DNA of 64,000 nucleotides from Rhodobacter sp. 24-YEA-8 (GCF_900105075.1 NZ_FNSK01000001.1:1253001-1317000), one strand, 5' to 3'; positions 53,907 to 64,000 are shown, counted from the stretch's first letter. Numbers and translations: made by a program. Notes: a model not told the origin generated them from the sequence alone.

Positions 53907-56312
53907 GTGACCGACTCCAGCCATTCCTTCAGCGAACTCCTGCCCGGTGACCTCTCGACCGACATCTTGCGGCATCTGACATTCACCCTGGGCAAAGATG
54001 GCGCCAATGCGAGCCTCTATGACTGGCGGATGGCCCTGTCTTACGCCGTCAGGGACCGGATTGTTGAGCCCTGGTTCAAATCGACCAGAAAGACCTGGGC
54101 CACAGGGCATAAGCGTGTCTGCTACCTGTCGATGGAGTTTCTGATCGGGCGGCTCCTGGAAGATGCGATCACCAATCTCGGGCTTTATGACAAGGCCGAT
54201 CAGGCGATGTCGGCGGTGGGGATGGATCTGCGCGCGCTGATCGGGAACGAGCCGGATGCCGCGCTCGGGAATGGCGGGCTCGGGCGGCTTGCGGCATGTT
54301 TCATGGAATCGATGGCAACGGTGGGGTGCCCGGCTTACGGCTATGGAATCCGCTATGAGCATGGTCTTTTCCGCCAGATCTTCGAGGGCGGACGCCAGGT
54401 CGAGACGCCGGAAGACTGGCTGAGCCAGGCCCACCCCTGGGAATTCCCACGCCCCGAAAGCGCCTATCTGATCGGCTTCAAGGGCGAGGTCGCCAGGAAA
54501 GACGGCAGACAGATATGGACCCCGGGCGAGACCGTACTGGCCGAGGCATATGATACGCCGGTGATCGGCTGGCAGGGCAAATGGGCCAATACGCTGCGGC
54601 TTTGGGCGGCGAAACCGACAACGCAATTCGATCTCGAACGTTTCAATCGCGGCGATTACGCGGCCGCCGCCGAACCCGAGGCGCTGGCGCGCACGCTGTC
54701 CCGCGTCCTTTATCCCGATGACACCACCTATCAGGGCAAAGAACTCAGGCTGAAACAGGAGTTCCTGCTGACCTCTGCCGCGCTTCAGGACATCATCCGC
54801 CGTTTTCTCACCGCCAACAGCAATCTGCGAGATCTGCCGAAACATGTGGCGATCCAGATGAATGACACCCATCCTGCGATTGCGGGGCCAGAGCTCATCC
54901 GGCTTTTGACCGACGAACACGGGATGGATTTCGCCGATGCGCTGGAAACGGCGCAGGGCTGTCTGGGCTATACGAACCACACGCTGCTTCCCGAAGCGCT
55001 GGAGCGTTGGGCGACATTCACCTTTGGGAATGTGCTGCCGCGCCATATGCAGATTGTCGAGCGCATCGATGCCTGGCACCGCGAGACCTATAATCCGCCG
55101 CATTATGTTGGCATCGTGAAGCATCACGAGGTCCGGATGGGCGAGCTGGCCTTTATCACGTCGCATAAAGTGAACGGGGTTTCGGCGCTGCATTCGGACC
55201 TGGTGAAGAAGAACCTCTTCTCAGAGCTGAACATCTTGCATCCGGGGCGGATCATCAATGAAACCAATGGTGTAACCCCGCGTCGCTGGCTGAAAATGTG
55301 CAATCGCCCGCTGGCGGCACTGATCACAGAAACCATTGGCGAGGGCTGGGAGGATGATCTCGACCGGCTGAAGGGGCTTGAGCCGCATGTCGGGGATGCC
55401 GGGTTTTGCGAGGCCTTCCACGAGGCCAAGCGTATCAATAAGATCCGCGTCTCGAACCGGATCGGCGAGGCCTACGGGATCAAGGTCTCACCGGATGCGA
55501 TGTTCGACGTCCAGGTCAAGCGGATCCATGAATATAAGCGCCAGCTTCTGAACATTCTGGAAACCATCGCGCATTGGAACAAGCTCAGGAACGGGCAGAT
55601 CGCCAATCCCGTGCCGCGGGTCAAGATATTCGGTGGCAAGGCCGCGCCCGGCTACGCGGTGGCGAAAGAGATCATCCGGCTTATCAATGACACCGCAGAA
55701 GTCATTAATAATGATCCGAAAACCGGTGATCTCCTGAAAGTGGTTTACCCGGCGAATTACAATGTCTCGATGGCGGAATGGCTGGTTCCGGCTGCCGATC
55801 TTTCGGAACAGATTTCGACGGCCGGCAAAGAGGCCTCTGGCACCGGCAATATGAAATTCATGATGAATGGCGCGCCGACCATCGGCACGCTTGACGGCGC
55901 GAATGTCGAGATATTGCAGGAGGTGGGCGCGGAGAACTTCTTCCTCTTCGGGCTGACCGCCGAAGAGGTGATCGAACGGCGCAAAGAGGCCGAACATGAG
56001 CGCCGCGCCATCGAGGCAAGCCAGGAATTGCAGGACGCGCTGCAGATGATCGCAGAGGGGCGTTTTTCACCCGATCAGCCCGACCGCTATCACGGCATCG
56101 TCCATGGCGTCTGGCACCATGACTATTTCCTCGTCTCGTCCGATTTCGCCTCTTACCACGCGGTGCAATCTCAGGTGGATGCCGCTTTCGCAGATCGCGG
56201 ACGCTGGACCCGGATGGCCGCATTAAACACCGCGCGCAGTGGATTTTTCTCGTCAGACCGGACAATCCGTGGCTACATGAAAGATGTGTGGAATGTGACT
56301 TCGGCATTGTAA
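53907..56312 (+). CDS. glgP: Glycogen phosphorylase (801 aa)
   Basis: Pyridoxal-phosphate enzyme releasing glucose-1-phosphate from glycogen. GTG start. Blocks: CYLSMEFLIGRLLEDAITNL, NGGLGRLAACFMESMATVGC, YGIRYEHGLFRQIFEGGRQV, MNDTHPAIAGPELIRLL, KVNGVSALHSDLVKK, TNGVTPRRWL, and the cofactor lysine block KEASGTGNMKFMMNGAPTIG, TLDGANVEI. First gene of the glycogen operon; 24 bp before glgB. Confidence 0.97.
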   Translation: MTDSSHSFSELLPGDLSTDILRHLTFTLGKDGANASLYDWRMALSYAVRDRIVEPWFKSTRKTWATGHKRVCYLSMEFLIGRLLEDAITNLGLYDKADQAMSAVGMDLRALIGNEPDAALGNGGLGRLAACFMESMATVGCPAYGYGIRYEHGLFRQIFEGGRQVETPEDWLSQAHPWEFPRPESAYLIGFKGEVARKDGRQIWTPGETVLAEAYDTPVIGWQGKWANTLRLWAAKPTTQFDLERFNRGDYAAAAEPEALARTLSRVLYPDDTTYQGKELRLKQEFLLTSAALQDIIRRFLTANSNLRDLPKHVAIQMNDTHPAIAGPELIRLLTDEHGMDFADALETAQGCLGYTNHTLLPEALERWATFTFGNVLPRHMQIVERIDAWHRETYNPPHYVGIVKHHEVRMGELAFITSHKVNGVSALHSDLVKKNLFSELNILHPGRIINETNGVTPRRWLKMCNRPLAALITETIGEGWEDDLDRLKGLEPHVGDAGFCEAFHEAKRINKIRVSNRIGEAYGIKVSPDAMFDVQVKRIHEYKRQLLNILETIAHWNKLRNGQIANPVPRVKIFGGKAAPGYAVAKEIIRLINDTAEVINNDPKTGDLLKVVYPANYNVSMAEWLVPAADLSEQISTAGKEASGTGNMKFMMNGAPTIGTLDGANVEILQEVGAENFFLFGLTAEEVIERRKEAEHERRAIEASQELQDALQMIAEGRFSPDQPDRYHGIVHGVWHHDYFLVSSDFASYHAVQSQVDAAFADRGRWTRMAALNTARSGFFSSDRTIRGYMKDVWNVTSAL

Positions 56313-56336
56313 GCCGGTTGAAGGGAAGGCCCATAA

Positions 56337-58520
56337 GTGGGAACAGCGGCTGGACTGCCCGATGATGTGGATGTCCGTGCGATAGCCGAGGGCCGTCACG
56401 GCGATCCTTTTTCCGTTCTCGGGCTGCATGACTATGCAGGCCGCTGGGTTCTGACCGCATTCATGCCCGATGCCGCGCGTCTGATCGTGGTAACACCGGG
56501 CGGCGAGTATCGGGCCAGAGCCTGGCCCGGCATTCCTGGGGTCTTCACCTGCGACTTGCCGGGCTGGTCGGGTTATCGCCTGCGGGCCGAGGGTGCTGGC
56601 TGGGCCTGGGAATACGACGACCCCTACGCGTTCGGGCCGGTTCTGGGCGAGATTGACGAATATCTCCTGGGCGAAGGCAGCCATCAGCGGCTCTGGCAGG
56701 CGCTTGGCGGTCATCTGATCACCCATGAGAGCGTTGAGGGCGCGCATTTCGCGGTCTGGGCACCCTCGGCCGAGCGCGTCTCGGTTGTGGGAGCCTTCAA
56801 CACCTGGGATGGACGCCGGCATGTGATGCGCCAGCGTGGTCAGACCGGCATCTGGGAGATTTTCATCCCCGGGCTGAAGGAACGCGAAAGCTATAAATAC
56901 GAGATCCGGGGCCAGGGCGGCCAGATCCTGCCGCTGAAATCCGATCCGGTCGGTTTTGGCTCGGAACATCCGCCGGCGAATGCCAGCGTCCTGCGCCGTC
57001 TGCCGGGCGCGCATGAAGAGGGCGCCTGGCCCGAGATCAGGGCAAGGCGGAATTCCGTCGATGCGCCGATCTCGATCTATGAGGTTCATGCGGCGTCATG
57101 GCGACGGGCAGAGGGCGGGCGGATCCTGTCCTGGGCTGAGCTTTCCGAACAGTTGCTTGGTTATGTCGAGTGGATGGGCTATACCCATATCGAGCTTTTG
57201 CCGGTTTCCGAATACCCGTTCGACGGATCCTGGGGCTATCAGCCGATCGGGCTTTTCGCCCCAACCGTGCGCCATGGTACGCCCGACGAATTCCGCGCTT
57301 TCATCGCCGCCGCGCATCGGCGCGGCATTGGCGTGATCCTGGACTGGGTGCCCGGCCATTTCCCGACCGATCCGCATGGGCTGGGCCATTTCGACGGCAC
57401 CGCGCTTTATGAACACCAGGACCCGAAGGAAGGCTTCCATCAGGACTGGAACACGCTGATCTATAATTACGGCCGGGCCGAGGTTTCTAACTATCTGATC
57501 TCGAACGCGCTTTACTGGCTGGAAGTTTACGGCGCCGACGGGCTGCGGGTGGATGCCGTGGCCTCGATGCTCTATCGCGACTATTCGCGCGCGCCGGGGC
57601 AGTGGGTGCCGAACAAGGATGGCGGGCGCGAGAATTACGAGGCCATCGCCATGCTGCGCGCGATGAACACCGCCGTTTATGCCCATTGCCCCTGGGCGAT
57701 GACATCGGCCGAGGAATCCACCAGCTTTCCCGGCGTGTCGCGTGCTGTGGATCAGGGCGGTCTGGGGTTCGGGTTCAAATGGAACATGGGCTGGATGAAT
57801 GACAGCCTGGATTACATGAAGCTTGATCCGGTTTACCGGCAATTTGACCACAATAAGATGACCTTTGCGTCATCCTATGCCTTCAGCGAAAACTTCGTGC
57901 TGCCGATCAGCCATGACGAGGTGGTGCATGGCAAAGGTTCGATGATTGGCAAGATGCCGGGGGAAGGTGAACAACAATTCGCCAACCTGCGGGCGTTTTA
58001 CGGGTTCATGTGGGGCCATCCGGGCAAGAAACTGTTGTTCATGGGCCAGGATTTCGCGCAGGGACGCGAATGGAACCATGATCGTGGCCTCGACTGGGAT
58101 CAGGAGGCGATCCCGGCCCATCGCGGCGTGCAGCTCTGGCTGCGGGATCTGAACTTTCTCTATCGCGACACGCCGGCGCTTTACCGCCATGACACGCGGC
58201 CCGAGGGGTTCCGCTGGCTTTTGGCCGATGAGGCGGAGGCATCGGTCTTTGCCTGGGCCCGCTTTGGCGATGCCGGGGACGCGCCGGTCGTGGTTGCCTG
58301 CAACATGACCCCGGTCGCGCGCCAGGTCAGGCTTGGCCTGCCAGGAAATGGCTTCTGGCGCGAAAGGCTCAACAGTGATGCGGCCGTCTATGGTGGCCAG
58401 GATCGCGGCAATCTCGGCAGTGTGGTCACTGAGGAAATCGCAGCGCAGGGCGAGCCGGTTTCGGCCATGGTGACGCTGCCACCGCTGTCATCTGTATTTT
58501 TGGAACGAGTGATCGAGTAG
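56337..58520 (+). CDS. glgB: 1,4-alpha-glucan branching enzyme (727 aa)
   Basis: GH13 enzyme forming alpha-1,6 branches. N-terminal CBM48 modules (SVLGLHDYAGRWVLTAFMP; HFAVWAPSAERVSVVGAFNT) precede the catalytic barrel with GVILDWVPGHFPTDPHGLGH, the nucleophile in YGADGLRVDAVASMLYRDY, the acid/base Glu in MTSAEESTSFPGVS, and PISHDEVVHGKGSMIGKMPG. GTG start; length typical. Second gene of the operon, followed 40 bp later by glgC. Confidence 0.97.
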   Translation: MGTAAGLPDDVDVRAIAEGRHGDPFSVLGLHDYAGRWVLTAFMPDAARLIVVTPGGEYRARAWPGIPGVFTCDLPGWSGYRLRAEGAGWAWEYDDPYAFGPVLGEIDEYLLGEGSHQRLWQALGGHLITHESVEGAHFAVWAPSAERVSVVGAFNTWDGRRHVMRQRGQTGIWEIFIPGLKERESYKYEIRGQGGQILPLKSDPVGFGSEHPPANASVLRRLPGAHEEGAWPEIRARRNSVDAPISIYEVHAASWRRAEGGRILSWAELSEQLLGYVEWMGYTHIELLPVSEYPFDGSWGYQPIGLFAPTVRHGTPDEFRAFIAAAHRRGIGVILDWVPGHFPTDPHGLGHFDGTALYEHQDPKEGFHQDWNTLIYNYGRAEVSNYLISNALYWLEVYGADGLRVDAVASMLYRDYSRAPGQWVPNKDGGRENYEAIAMLRAMNTAVYAHCPWAMTSAEESTSFPGVSRAVDQGGLGFGFKWNMGWMNDSLDYMKLDPVYRQFDHNKMTFASSYAFSENFVLPISHDEVVHGKGSMIGKMPGEGEQQFANLRAFYGFMWGHPGKKLLFMGQDFAQGREWNHDRGLDWDQEAIPAHRGVQLWLRDLNFLYRDTPALYRHDTRPEGFRWLLADEAEASVFAWARFGDAGDAPVVVACNMTPVARQVRLGLPGNGFWRERLNSDAAVYGGQDRGNLGSVVTEEIAAQGEPVSAMVTLPPLSSVFLERVIE

Positions 58521-58560
58521 CGGCCCGGTCTGACAAACCGCCATATCCGGGGAGGGGAAT

Positions 58561-59829
58561 ATGAAGGCAAGAGTGAACAAGAGACTGTCGGCCCAGGCCA
58601 TGGCTTTCGTGCTGGCAGGAGGGCGGGGATCGCGGCTGAAAGAGCTGACCGACCGGCGCGCGAAACCGGCGGTTTATTTTGGCGGCAAGCAGCGGATCAT
58701 CGATTTCGCGCTTTCGAATGCGCTGAATTCCGGCATCCGCAAAATGGCGATCGCGACGCAATACAAGGCCCATAGCCTGATCCGCCATGTCCAGCGCGGC
58801 TGGAGCTTTTTCCGCGCCGAGCGCAATGAATATCTCGATGTTCTGCCCGCCAGCCAGCGGATGGATGAGGTGAACTGGTATCGCGGCACCGCCGATGCGG
58901 TGGCGCAGAATATCGACATCATCGACAGCTATAATGTCCGGTATGTGGTGATCCTTGCCGGGGATCACATTTACAAAATGGATTACGAGATCATGCTGCA
59001 ACAGCATGTCGATACCGGGGCCGATGTGACCATAGGCTGTCTGACCGTCCCGCGGGCGGAGGCCTCGGCCTTTGGTGTGATGGCGGTCGATGGCCAGATG
59101 CGGATCACCGATTTCCTTGAGAAGCCCGCCGATCCACCGGGGATCCCCGGGGATGAGGCACATGCGCTCGCCTCGATGGGGATCTATGTTTTTGACTGGG
59201 CGTTTTTGCGCGATCTGCTGCTTCGCGATGTGGTTGACAGCAATTCCAGCCATGATTTCGGCAATGACCTTATCCCGGCCATTGTCAGGGGCGGCAAAGC
59301 TATCGCGCATCGCTTTGCCGACAGCTGCGTGACGACCGGCATCGAAGATGAGCCTTACTGGCGCGACGTGGGCACGCTGGATGCTTATTGGCAGGCCAAT
59401 ATCGACCTGACCGAATTCGTGCCCAAGCTGGATCTTTATGACCGGGACTGGCCGATCTGGACCTATGCCGAGATCGTGCCGCCGGCGAAATTCATCCATG
59501 ACGAGGATGGGCGGCGCGGTCAGGCGATCTCTTCTCTGGTTTCAGGGGATTGCATCGTCTCGGGGTCTGAGATCAGGAATTCTCTGCTGTTCACCGGCTG
59601 CCGGGCGCATAGTTTTTCGGTGCTGGAACATGTGGTTGCGCTTCCACGGGTGGATATTGGCAGGAATGCGGAACTCAGAAATTGCGTGATTGATTCCGGG
59701 GTGATGATCCCGGAGGGGTTGATCGTGGGGCATGATCCCGAGGAGGACGCGCGCTGGTTCCGCCGCAGTGAAGGCGGTGTGGTGCTGGTAACGCAGGAGA
59801 TGCTTGACCGGCGCGCGCGCGGGATGTGA
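58561..59829 (+). CDS. glgC: Glucose-1-phosphate adenylyltransferase (422 aa)
   Basis: Makes ADP-glucose from ATP and glucose-1-phosphate, the controlled step of glycogen synthesis. Nucleotidyltransferase start [40 protein letters not shown], then [38 protein letters not shown], and a C-terminal left-handed beta-helix ([20 protein letters not shown]). GGGGAGG lies 7 bp before the ATG. A REP-like hairpin separates it from glgA. Confidence 0.97.
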   Translation: MKARVNKRLSAQAMAFVLAGGRGSRLKELTDRRAKPAVYFGGKQRIIDFALSNALNSGIRKMAIATQYKAHSLIRHVQRGWSFFRAERNEYLDVLPASQRMDEVNWYRGTADAVAQNIDIIDSYNVRYVVILAGDHIYKMDYEIMLQQHVDTGADVTIGCLTVPRAEASAFGVMAVDGQMRITDFLEKPADPPGIPGDEAHALASMGIYVFDWAFLRDLLLRDVVDSNSSHDFGNDLIPAIVRGGKAIAHRFADSCVTTGIEDEPYWRDVGTLDAYWQANIDLTEFVPKLDLYDRDWPIWTYAEIVPPAKFIHDEDGRRGQAISSLVSGDCIVSGSEIRNSLLFTGCRAHSFSVLEHVVALPRVDIGRNAELRNCVIDSGVMIPEGLIVGHDPEEDARWFRRSEGGVVLVTQEMLDRRARGM

Positions 59830-59838
59830 GCGGTGGAG

Positions 59839-59859
59839 CCGGGGGTTTCACACCCCCGG
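59839..59859. repeat. REP-like hairpin between glgC and glgA
   Basis: CCGGGGGT-TTCAC-ACCCCCGG: perfect 8-bp arms, followed by ACCCCCGTGGGATATTT. This matches a GC-rich intergenic repeat common in Rhodobacterales genomes. It may stabilise or partly attenuate the message. Confidence 0.65.
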
Positions 59860-59902
59860 ACCCCCGTGGGATATTTAAGGACAGATGAAAAGGAAAGCAC
59901 AG

Positions 59903-61354
59903 ATGGGCGGTCGGGTTTTGTCAGTGGCGTCGGAGGCGGTGCCTCTGGTCAAAACCGGCGGGCTTGCCGATGTGGTGGGGGCGCTGCCGGAGGCGCTTGC
60001 CCCTGCGGGTTGGGAAATGCGGGTGATGCTGCCCGCCTATCGGGCGTTGCGCGCGCTGCTGGCCAAAGGCGGCGGCTTTCGCGAGGTGATGCGCGAAGAG
60101 GCGCTTTTTGGCGGCGAGGCCCGGGTTTTTGCCGGTGAGACTGGCGGGCTTTCACTGTTCTTGCTGGATGCGCCGCATCTCTTTGACCGCGAAGGCGGGC
60201 CTTATCATGGTCCGGGCGGTGACTGGGGCGATAATCCGCAGCGCTTTGCGGCTTTGTCCTGGATGGCGGCGCGGGTGGCGCGCGAGGGGGTCCAGCTGAC
60301 CCGTGGCAAGGCCTGGAAGCCGGATGTTTTGCACGCGCATGACTGGCAGACCGGGCTTGCGCCGGCCTATCTGGCCTATCACGGGTCTGGCGGCTGTGCC
60401 TCGGTGATCACGGTGCATAATATTGCCTTTCAGGGCCATGCGCCGGCACGTCTTCTGGGCGAATTGCGGCTGCCTGCGGCGGAATTCCATGCCGATGCGC
60501 TGGAATATTATGGCGGCTTATCTTTGCTGAAGGCCGGGCTGATCACGGCGGACAGGATCACCACGGTCTCGCCGAATTACGCGGCAGAACTGATGCGGCC
60601 GGAATTCGGGCTGGGGTTGCAGGGCGTGCTGGCGGCCCGGAGCGCCGTGGTCTCGGGGATTGTGAACGGGATCGATACCAGGGTCTGGTCGCCGGAGGCA
60701 GAGATTGTGAACGCTTATTCGGCGACATCCATGTCCGGCAAAGCCGAGGCGCGGGCGGCGTTGCAGGCCGAATTCGGGCTCTCGGTGCCGGGGCCGCTTG
60801 CGGTGCTGGTCTCGCGGCTGACCGATCAGAAGGGGGTGGATCTGCTGCCGGCCGCCTTGCCGGATTTCATCGAAGGCGGGGGCGGGCTTGCAGTGCTTGG
60901 CTCGGGCGATGCCGGAGCGGAGGCACAGATGCTGTCGCTTGCGGCGCGCTGGCCGGGTCGGGTTTCGGTCAGGATCGGCTATGATGAGGGCCTGTCGCAC
61001 CGGCTGTTTCAGGGCGGCGACGCGGTCCTGGTGCCCTCCCGGTTCGAGCCATGCGGGCTGACGCAGATGTATGGGCTGCGCTATGGCACGATCCCGGTCG
61101 TGGCCGCAGTGGGCGGGCTGGCCGATACCGTGATCCCCGCCTCTCCGGCGGCGCTGAATGCGGGCGTGGCGACCGGCATCACCTTCTGGCCGACCGATGT
61201 GCTGGCGCTGACCCAGGCCCTCCGGCGGCTGAACGCGCTATATGCGGATCAGAAAACCTGGGCCCGGCTGCGCCGCAACGCGATGGAACAGGAAAACGGC
61301 TGGGCCGGATCTGCTCGCGCTTATGCCGCGCTTTATGAAGGGTTGCTGCGGTGA
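59903..61354 (+). CDS. glgA: Glycogen synthase (483 aa)
   Basis: GT5 ADP-glucose glucosyltransferase. Start MGGRVLSVASEAVPLVKTGG (AAGGAAAG upstream) is preferred over an ATG six codons earlier because the KTGG motif then sits near residue 17 as usual. Other blocks: LHAHDWQTGLAPAYLAYHG, ITVHNIAFQGHAP, ADRITTVSPNYAAELM, IVNGIDTRVWSPE, VSRLTDQKGVDLLPAALPDF and VLVPSRFEPCGLTQMYGLRY. Overlaps glgX by 4 bp. Confidence 0.97.
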   Translation: MGGRVLSVASEAVPLVKTGGLADVVGALPEALAPAGWEMRVMLPAYRALRALLAKGGGFREVMREEALFGGEARVFAGETGGLSLFLLDAPHLFDREGGPYHGPGGDWGDNPQRFAALSWMAARVAREGVQLTRGKAWKPDVLHAHDWQTGLAPAYLAYHGSGGCASVITVHNIAFQGHAPARLLGELRLPAAEFHADALEYYGGLSLLKAGLITADRITTVSPNYAAELMRPEFGLGLQGVLAARSAVVSGIVNGIDTRVWSPEAEIVNAYSATSMSGKAEARAALQAEFGLSVPGPLAVLVSRLTDQKGVDLLPAALPDFIEGGGGLAVLGSGDAGAEAQMLSLAARWPGRVSVRIGYDEGLSHRLFQGGDAVLVPSRFEPCGLTQMYGLRYGTIPVVAAVGGLADTVIPASPAALNAGVATGITFWPTDVLALTQALRRLNALYADQKTWARLRRNAMEQENGWAGSARAYAALYEGLLR

Positions 61355-63414
61355 CGGACTTCGTCACCGGTGCCGGGCAGCCTTTTCCTATGGGGGCAAG
61401 CCTGACCGCAACCGGAGTCAATTTCGCCACCTTTTCCGCCAATGCAACGGCGATCGAGCTTTGTTTGTTCTCACCCGATGGGAGCCGCGAAATCGCGCGT
61501 CTGCCCTTTGTCGAACGCAATGGTGATATCTGGCATCTGCATGTCGGGGGCCTAGGCGAGGGCGCGCTTTATGGCTTTCGCGCCCATGGCCCCTGGGCGC
61601 CGGAAGAAGGGCATCGCTTTAACCCGAACAAACTGCTGATCGACCCCTGGGCACGGGGCTTGCATGGTCGGTTTCTCTGGGATGATGCGGTTTTCGGCTA
61701 TGTGACCGGCGATCCGGCGGGGGATCTCAGTTTTGACAGCCGCGACAGCGCGGCGTTCATCCCGAAATCGGTGGTGACCGCGCCGCTGCCGGTGCCGGAT
61801 CATCCCCGGCCCGGTCACAGCCTTGCCGACAGCGTCATCTGCGAGGCGCATCTGCGAGGCGCGACCATGCTGCATCCGGGAGTGGACGAGGCGCTGCGCG
61901 GCACCTGCGCCGGCTTTGCATCGGATATGGTGATCGGCCATCTGACCCGTGCGGGCGTGACAGATGTCGAATTCCTGCCGGTCCATGCCATCGCCGATGA
62001 ACGGTTCCTCGTCGCGAAAGGGCTGAGAAATTACTGGGGCTATAACACGCTGAACTGGTTCGTGCCCGAGCCGCGTTATACCGGCCCGGGGGGGATGGTG
62101 GCCTGGCGCGAGATGGTCACCCATTTGCACCGCGCCGGGATCGGGGTGATCCTGGACGTTGTCTACAACCATTCGGCGGAAAGCGACGAGCATGGCCCGC
62201 ATCTCTCGCTGCGTGGTCTCGACAATGCGAGTTTTTACCGGCTCGCGGGCGGGCGCCATTATGACAATGACGCGGGCACCGGGAACACGCTCGATCTGAC
62301 GCATCCGATGGTGTTGCGGCTGGTGATGGATTCCTTGCGCTACTGGGTCGAGACCGGGCTGGTCGACGGCTTCCGCTTTGACCTTGCAACGGTGCTGGCG
62401 CGTGAACCGGGCGGCTTTGACCCGGGCGCGGGATTTCTGGATGCGCTGCGCCAGGATCCGGTTTTGGCCAGGGTCAGGCTGATCGCGGAGCCCTGGGATA
62501 TCGGACCCGGAGGCTACCAGCTGGGGGGCTTTCCGCCGCCCTTCAGCGAATGGAATGACCGTTACCGCGACGGCGTGCGTCGCTTCTGGCGCGGCGAGCC
62601 CCGGCGGGCGGCTGACCTGGCCGGGGTGCTGCTGGGATCGGCGGGGTTGTTTGACCATTCAGGAAGGCAGGCAACGGCTTCGGTGAATTTCCTCACAAGC
62701 CATGACGGCTTCACGCTGCAAGACCTTGTCAGTTATAGTGAAAAACATAATGAGGCCAATGGCGAGGGCAATCGCGACGGCCATTCCGACAACCATTCCG
62801 ATAATATGGGCGTCGAGGGGCCGAGTGCAGACCCGGTGATCCAGGCCGCGCGGGATTTGCGCAAACGCAACCTTCTGGCGACGCTGTTCCTGTCGCAAGG
62901 CGTGCCCATGTGGCTGATGGGCGACGAGATCGGTCATAGCCAGGGCGGCAATAACAACACCTATGCCCAGGACAATGCCATTACCTGGGCCGACTGGCGC
63001 AAGGCGGATCAGGCGCTGACCGCCTTTGTAGGTCGCCTCGCCGCATTGCGCCGCGCGCATCCCGAACTGCGCCAGCATCGCTTCCTTCATGGCAAGATCC
63101 GCGCCGATGGGTTTCGCGACGTGATCTGGCGCCGTGCCGATGGGAAGGAGCCGTCGGCGGGGGATTGGCAGGATACCGAATTTCTCTGTCTTTGCCTTGA
63201 GTTGCGCATGGCAGCGGAGGGTGGAGAGCCGGGTTCCGGGCCGCTATTTCTGGTCTTCAACCCTGGCGGGGACTTGCCGCTCAGATTGCCCGAAACGCAG
63301 CAGGGCTGGCAGCTGGTGCTTGACACCACGCGCCCGGATCTTACAGCTGGTGCGGCACCGGATACGGTGCCGGCGAATGCGGTTCTGGTAATGATTCCAG
63401 CCTCTTCCGTCTGA
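61351..63414 (+). CDS. glgX: Glycogen debranching enzyme GlgX (687 aa)
   Basis: GH13 isoamylase-type debranching enzyme that trims limit dextrins left by GlgP. GTG start overlapping the glgA stop (GTGA). CBM48 opening (GASLTATGVNFATFSANATA), barrel blocks VILDVVYNHSAESDEHGPHL, ETGLVDGFRFDLATVLAREP (nucleophile), LIAEPWDIGPGGYQLGGFPP (acid/base), and NFLTSHDGFTLQDLVSYSEK with HNEANGEGNRDG. It precedes pgm by 30 bp. Confidence 0.97.
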   Translation: MTDFVTGAGQPFPMGASLTATGVNFATFSANATAIELCLFSPDGSREIARLPFVERNGDIWHLHVGGLGEGALYGFRAHGPWAPEEGHRFNPNKLLIDPWARGLHGRFLWDDAVFGYVTGDPAGDLSFDSRDSAAFIPKSVVTAPLPVPDHPRPGHSLADSVICEAHLRGATMLHPGVDEALRGTCAGFASDMVIGHLTRAGVTDVEFLPVHAIADERFLVAKGLRNYWGYNTLNWFVPEPRYTGPGGMVAWREMVTHLHRAGIGVILDVVYNHSAESDEHGPHLSLRGLDNASFYRLAGGRHYDNDAGTGNTLDLTHPMVLRLVMDSLRYWVETGLVDGFRFDLATVLAREPGGFDPGAGFLDALRQDPVLARVRLIAEPWDIGPGGYQLGGFPPPFSEWNDRYRDGVRRFWRGEPRRAADLAGVLLGSAGLFDHSGRQATASVNFLTSHDGFTLQDLVSYSEKHNEANGEGNRDGHSDNHSDNMGVEGPSADPVIQAARDLRKRNLLATLFLSQGVPMWLMGDEIGHSQGGNNNTYAQDNAITWADWRKADQALTAFVGRLAALRRAHPELRQHRFLHGKIRADGFRDVIWRRADGKEPSAGDWQDTEFLCLCLELRMAAEGGEPGSGPLFLVFNPGGDLPLRLPETQQGWQLVLDTTRPDLTAGAAPDTVPANAVLVMIPASSV

Positions 63415-63444
63415 AAGCGCCCGTATTCCCCGAGGAGAGAGCGG

Positions 63445-64000
63445 ATGAAACTGACCGTTGCGACCACGCCCATTGCGGGCCAGAAGCCCGGCACCAGCGG
63501 GTTGCGCAAAAAGACCCGTGTTTTCATGGGCCCGCATTACCTGGAGAATTTCATTCAGGCGCTGTTCGACGTGGTTGGTGCCGAGGGCAAGACCTTTGTC
63601 CTGGGCGGTGACGGGCGCTACTTCAACGACCGCGCGGCTCAGGTCATCTTGCGGATGGCCGCCGCCAATGGCGCGGCGAAAGTGATCATCGGGCAGGGTG
63701 CACTTTTGTCAACTCCGGCTGCCAGTCATTTGATCCGGCTTAGAAAAACCGATGGCGGCATCATCATGTCCGCCAGCCATAATCCTGGCGGCCCCGATGA
63801 GGATTTCGGCGTCAAATTCAACATGCCCAATGGTGGCCCCGCGCCGGAATCGGTGACCGAGGCCATGTTCGCGCGCAGTGGTGCCCTCAGCGCCTACCAT
63901 ATTTTCGAAACAACCGATGTCGACCTGTCTTCGCCCGGCCTCCGGCAGCTTGGCGAGATGGTCGTCGAGGTCGTTGATCCGGTCGCCGATTATGCCGATC
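63445..64000 (+). CDS. pgm: Phosphoglucomutase (5' part; runs off the window)
   Basis: Interconverts glucose-1-phosphate and glucose-6-phosphate, linking glycogen turnover to glycolysis. GAGGAGAG lies 5 bp before the ATG. Visible blocks: PIAGQKPGTSGLRKKTRVFM, NFIQALFDVVGAEGKTFVLG, GDGRYFNDRAAQVILRMAAA and the phosphoserine loop GGIIMSASHNPGGPDEDFGV (active Ser in SASHNP). About 185 codons are inside the window; the sugar-binding and C-terminal domains are outside. Confidence 0.95.
   Translation, partial: MKLTVATTPIAGQKPGTSGLRKKTRVFMGPHYLENFIQALFDVVGAEGKTFVLGGDGRYFNDRAAQVILRMAAANGAAKVIIGQGALLSTPAASHLIRLRKTDGGIIMSASHNPGGPDEDFGVKFNMPNGGPAPESVTEAMFARSGALSAYHIFETTDVDLSSPGLRQLGEMVVEVVDPVADYAD

Overview
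The window is a GC-rich alphaproteobacterial chromosome segment, most likely from the Rhodobacteraceae (Rhodobacter/Paracoccus relatives). The evidence is the ccmF-ccmH pair in R. capsulatus ccl1-ccl2 style, the glgP-B-C-A-X-pgm glycogen operon, a HmrR/CueR copper cluster and a phage with gene-transfer-agent-like parts. Species cannot be fixed from sequence alone.

Layout. (1) 1-915: 5' part of lipB (minus strand) and a tRNA-Leu(GAG). (2) 902-42,252: a 41.3-kb, apparently complete HK97-type siphophage prophage in the 3' end of that tRNA. It is bounded by a perfect 25-bp direct repeat (902-926 and 42,228-42,252). (3) About 42,256-44,600: decayed DNA with a second, broken copy of the prophage integrase start and IS3-like transposase scraps. 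(4) 44,677-49,015: arginase, ccmF, ccmH, ndk. (5) 49,117-52,299: cueR-copA and the divergent copZ with two MerR-type promoters. (6) 52,514-53,699: a Gln-rich microprotein, a TfoX C-domain protein and an Rrf2 regulator. (7) 53,907-64,000: the glycogen operon, running off the window inside pgm.

Prophage logic. Integrase (plus strand) converges with a leftward early operon (6448 to 2017) that ends in an excisionase-like gene. A repressor and a Cro-like gene diverge at about 7.0 kb around operators of the form TCTGA-N5-TCAGA, which also control the leftward operon. The rightward early operon carries two DNA methyltransferases, an HNH nuclease, a replication initiator with internal iterons, and a NusG-like protein. 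Upstream of the initiator lie leftward hairpin units reminiscent of lambda OOP RNA. The late operon holds HNH, terminase, portal, protease, capsid, connectors, tail tube, chaperones, tape measure, tip proteins, an SGNH tailspike, a GTA-like spike base with fibre, and lysis genes. Intrinsic terminators sit just upstream of several late genes, which fits processive antitermination.

Accessory cargo. AT-rich islands interrupt the prophage. An ABC/OLD-like ATPase is paired with a small ExK-motif protein (34.5-36.6 kb), a candidate uncharacterised defence system. A 226-aa protein is paired with an XRE-ImmA/IrrE protein under a large inverted-repeat operator (38.7-40.5 kb). A signal-peptide moron lies antisense in the tail operon at 22.1-22.5 kb. 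Beside attR are a SRAP protein, a 33-aa lipoprotein, zinc-ribbon proteins and an NrdH-like redoxin.
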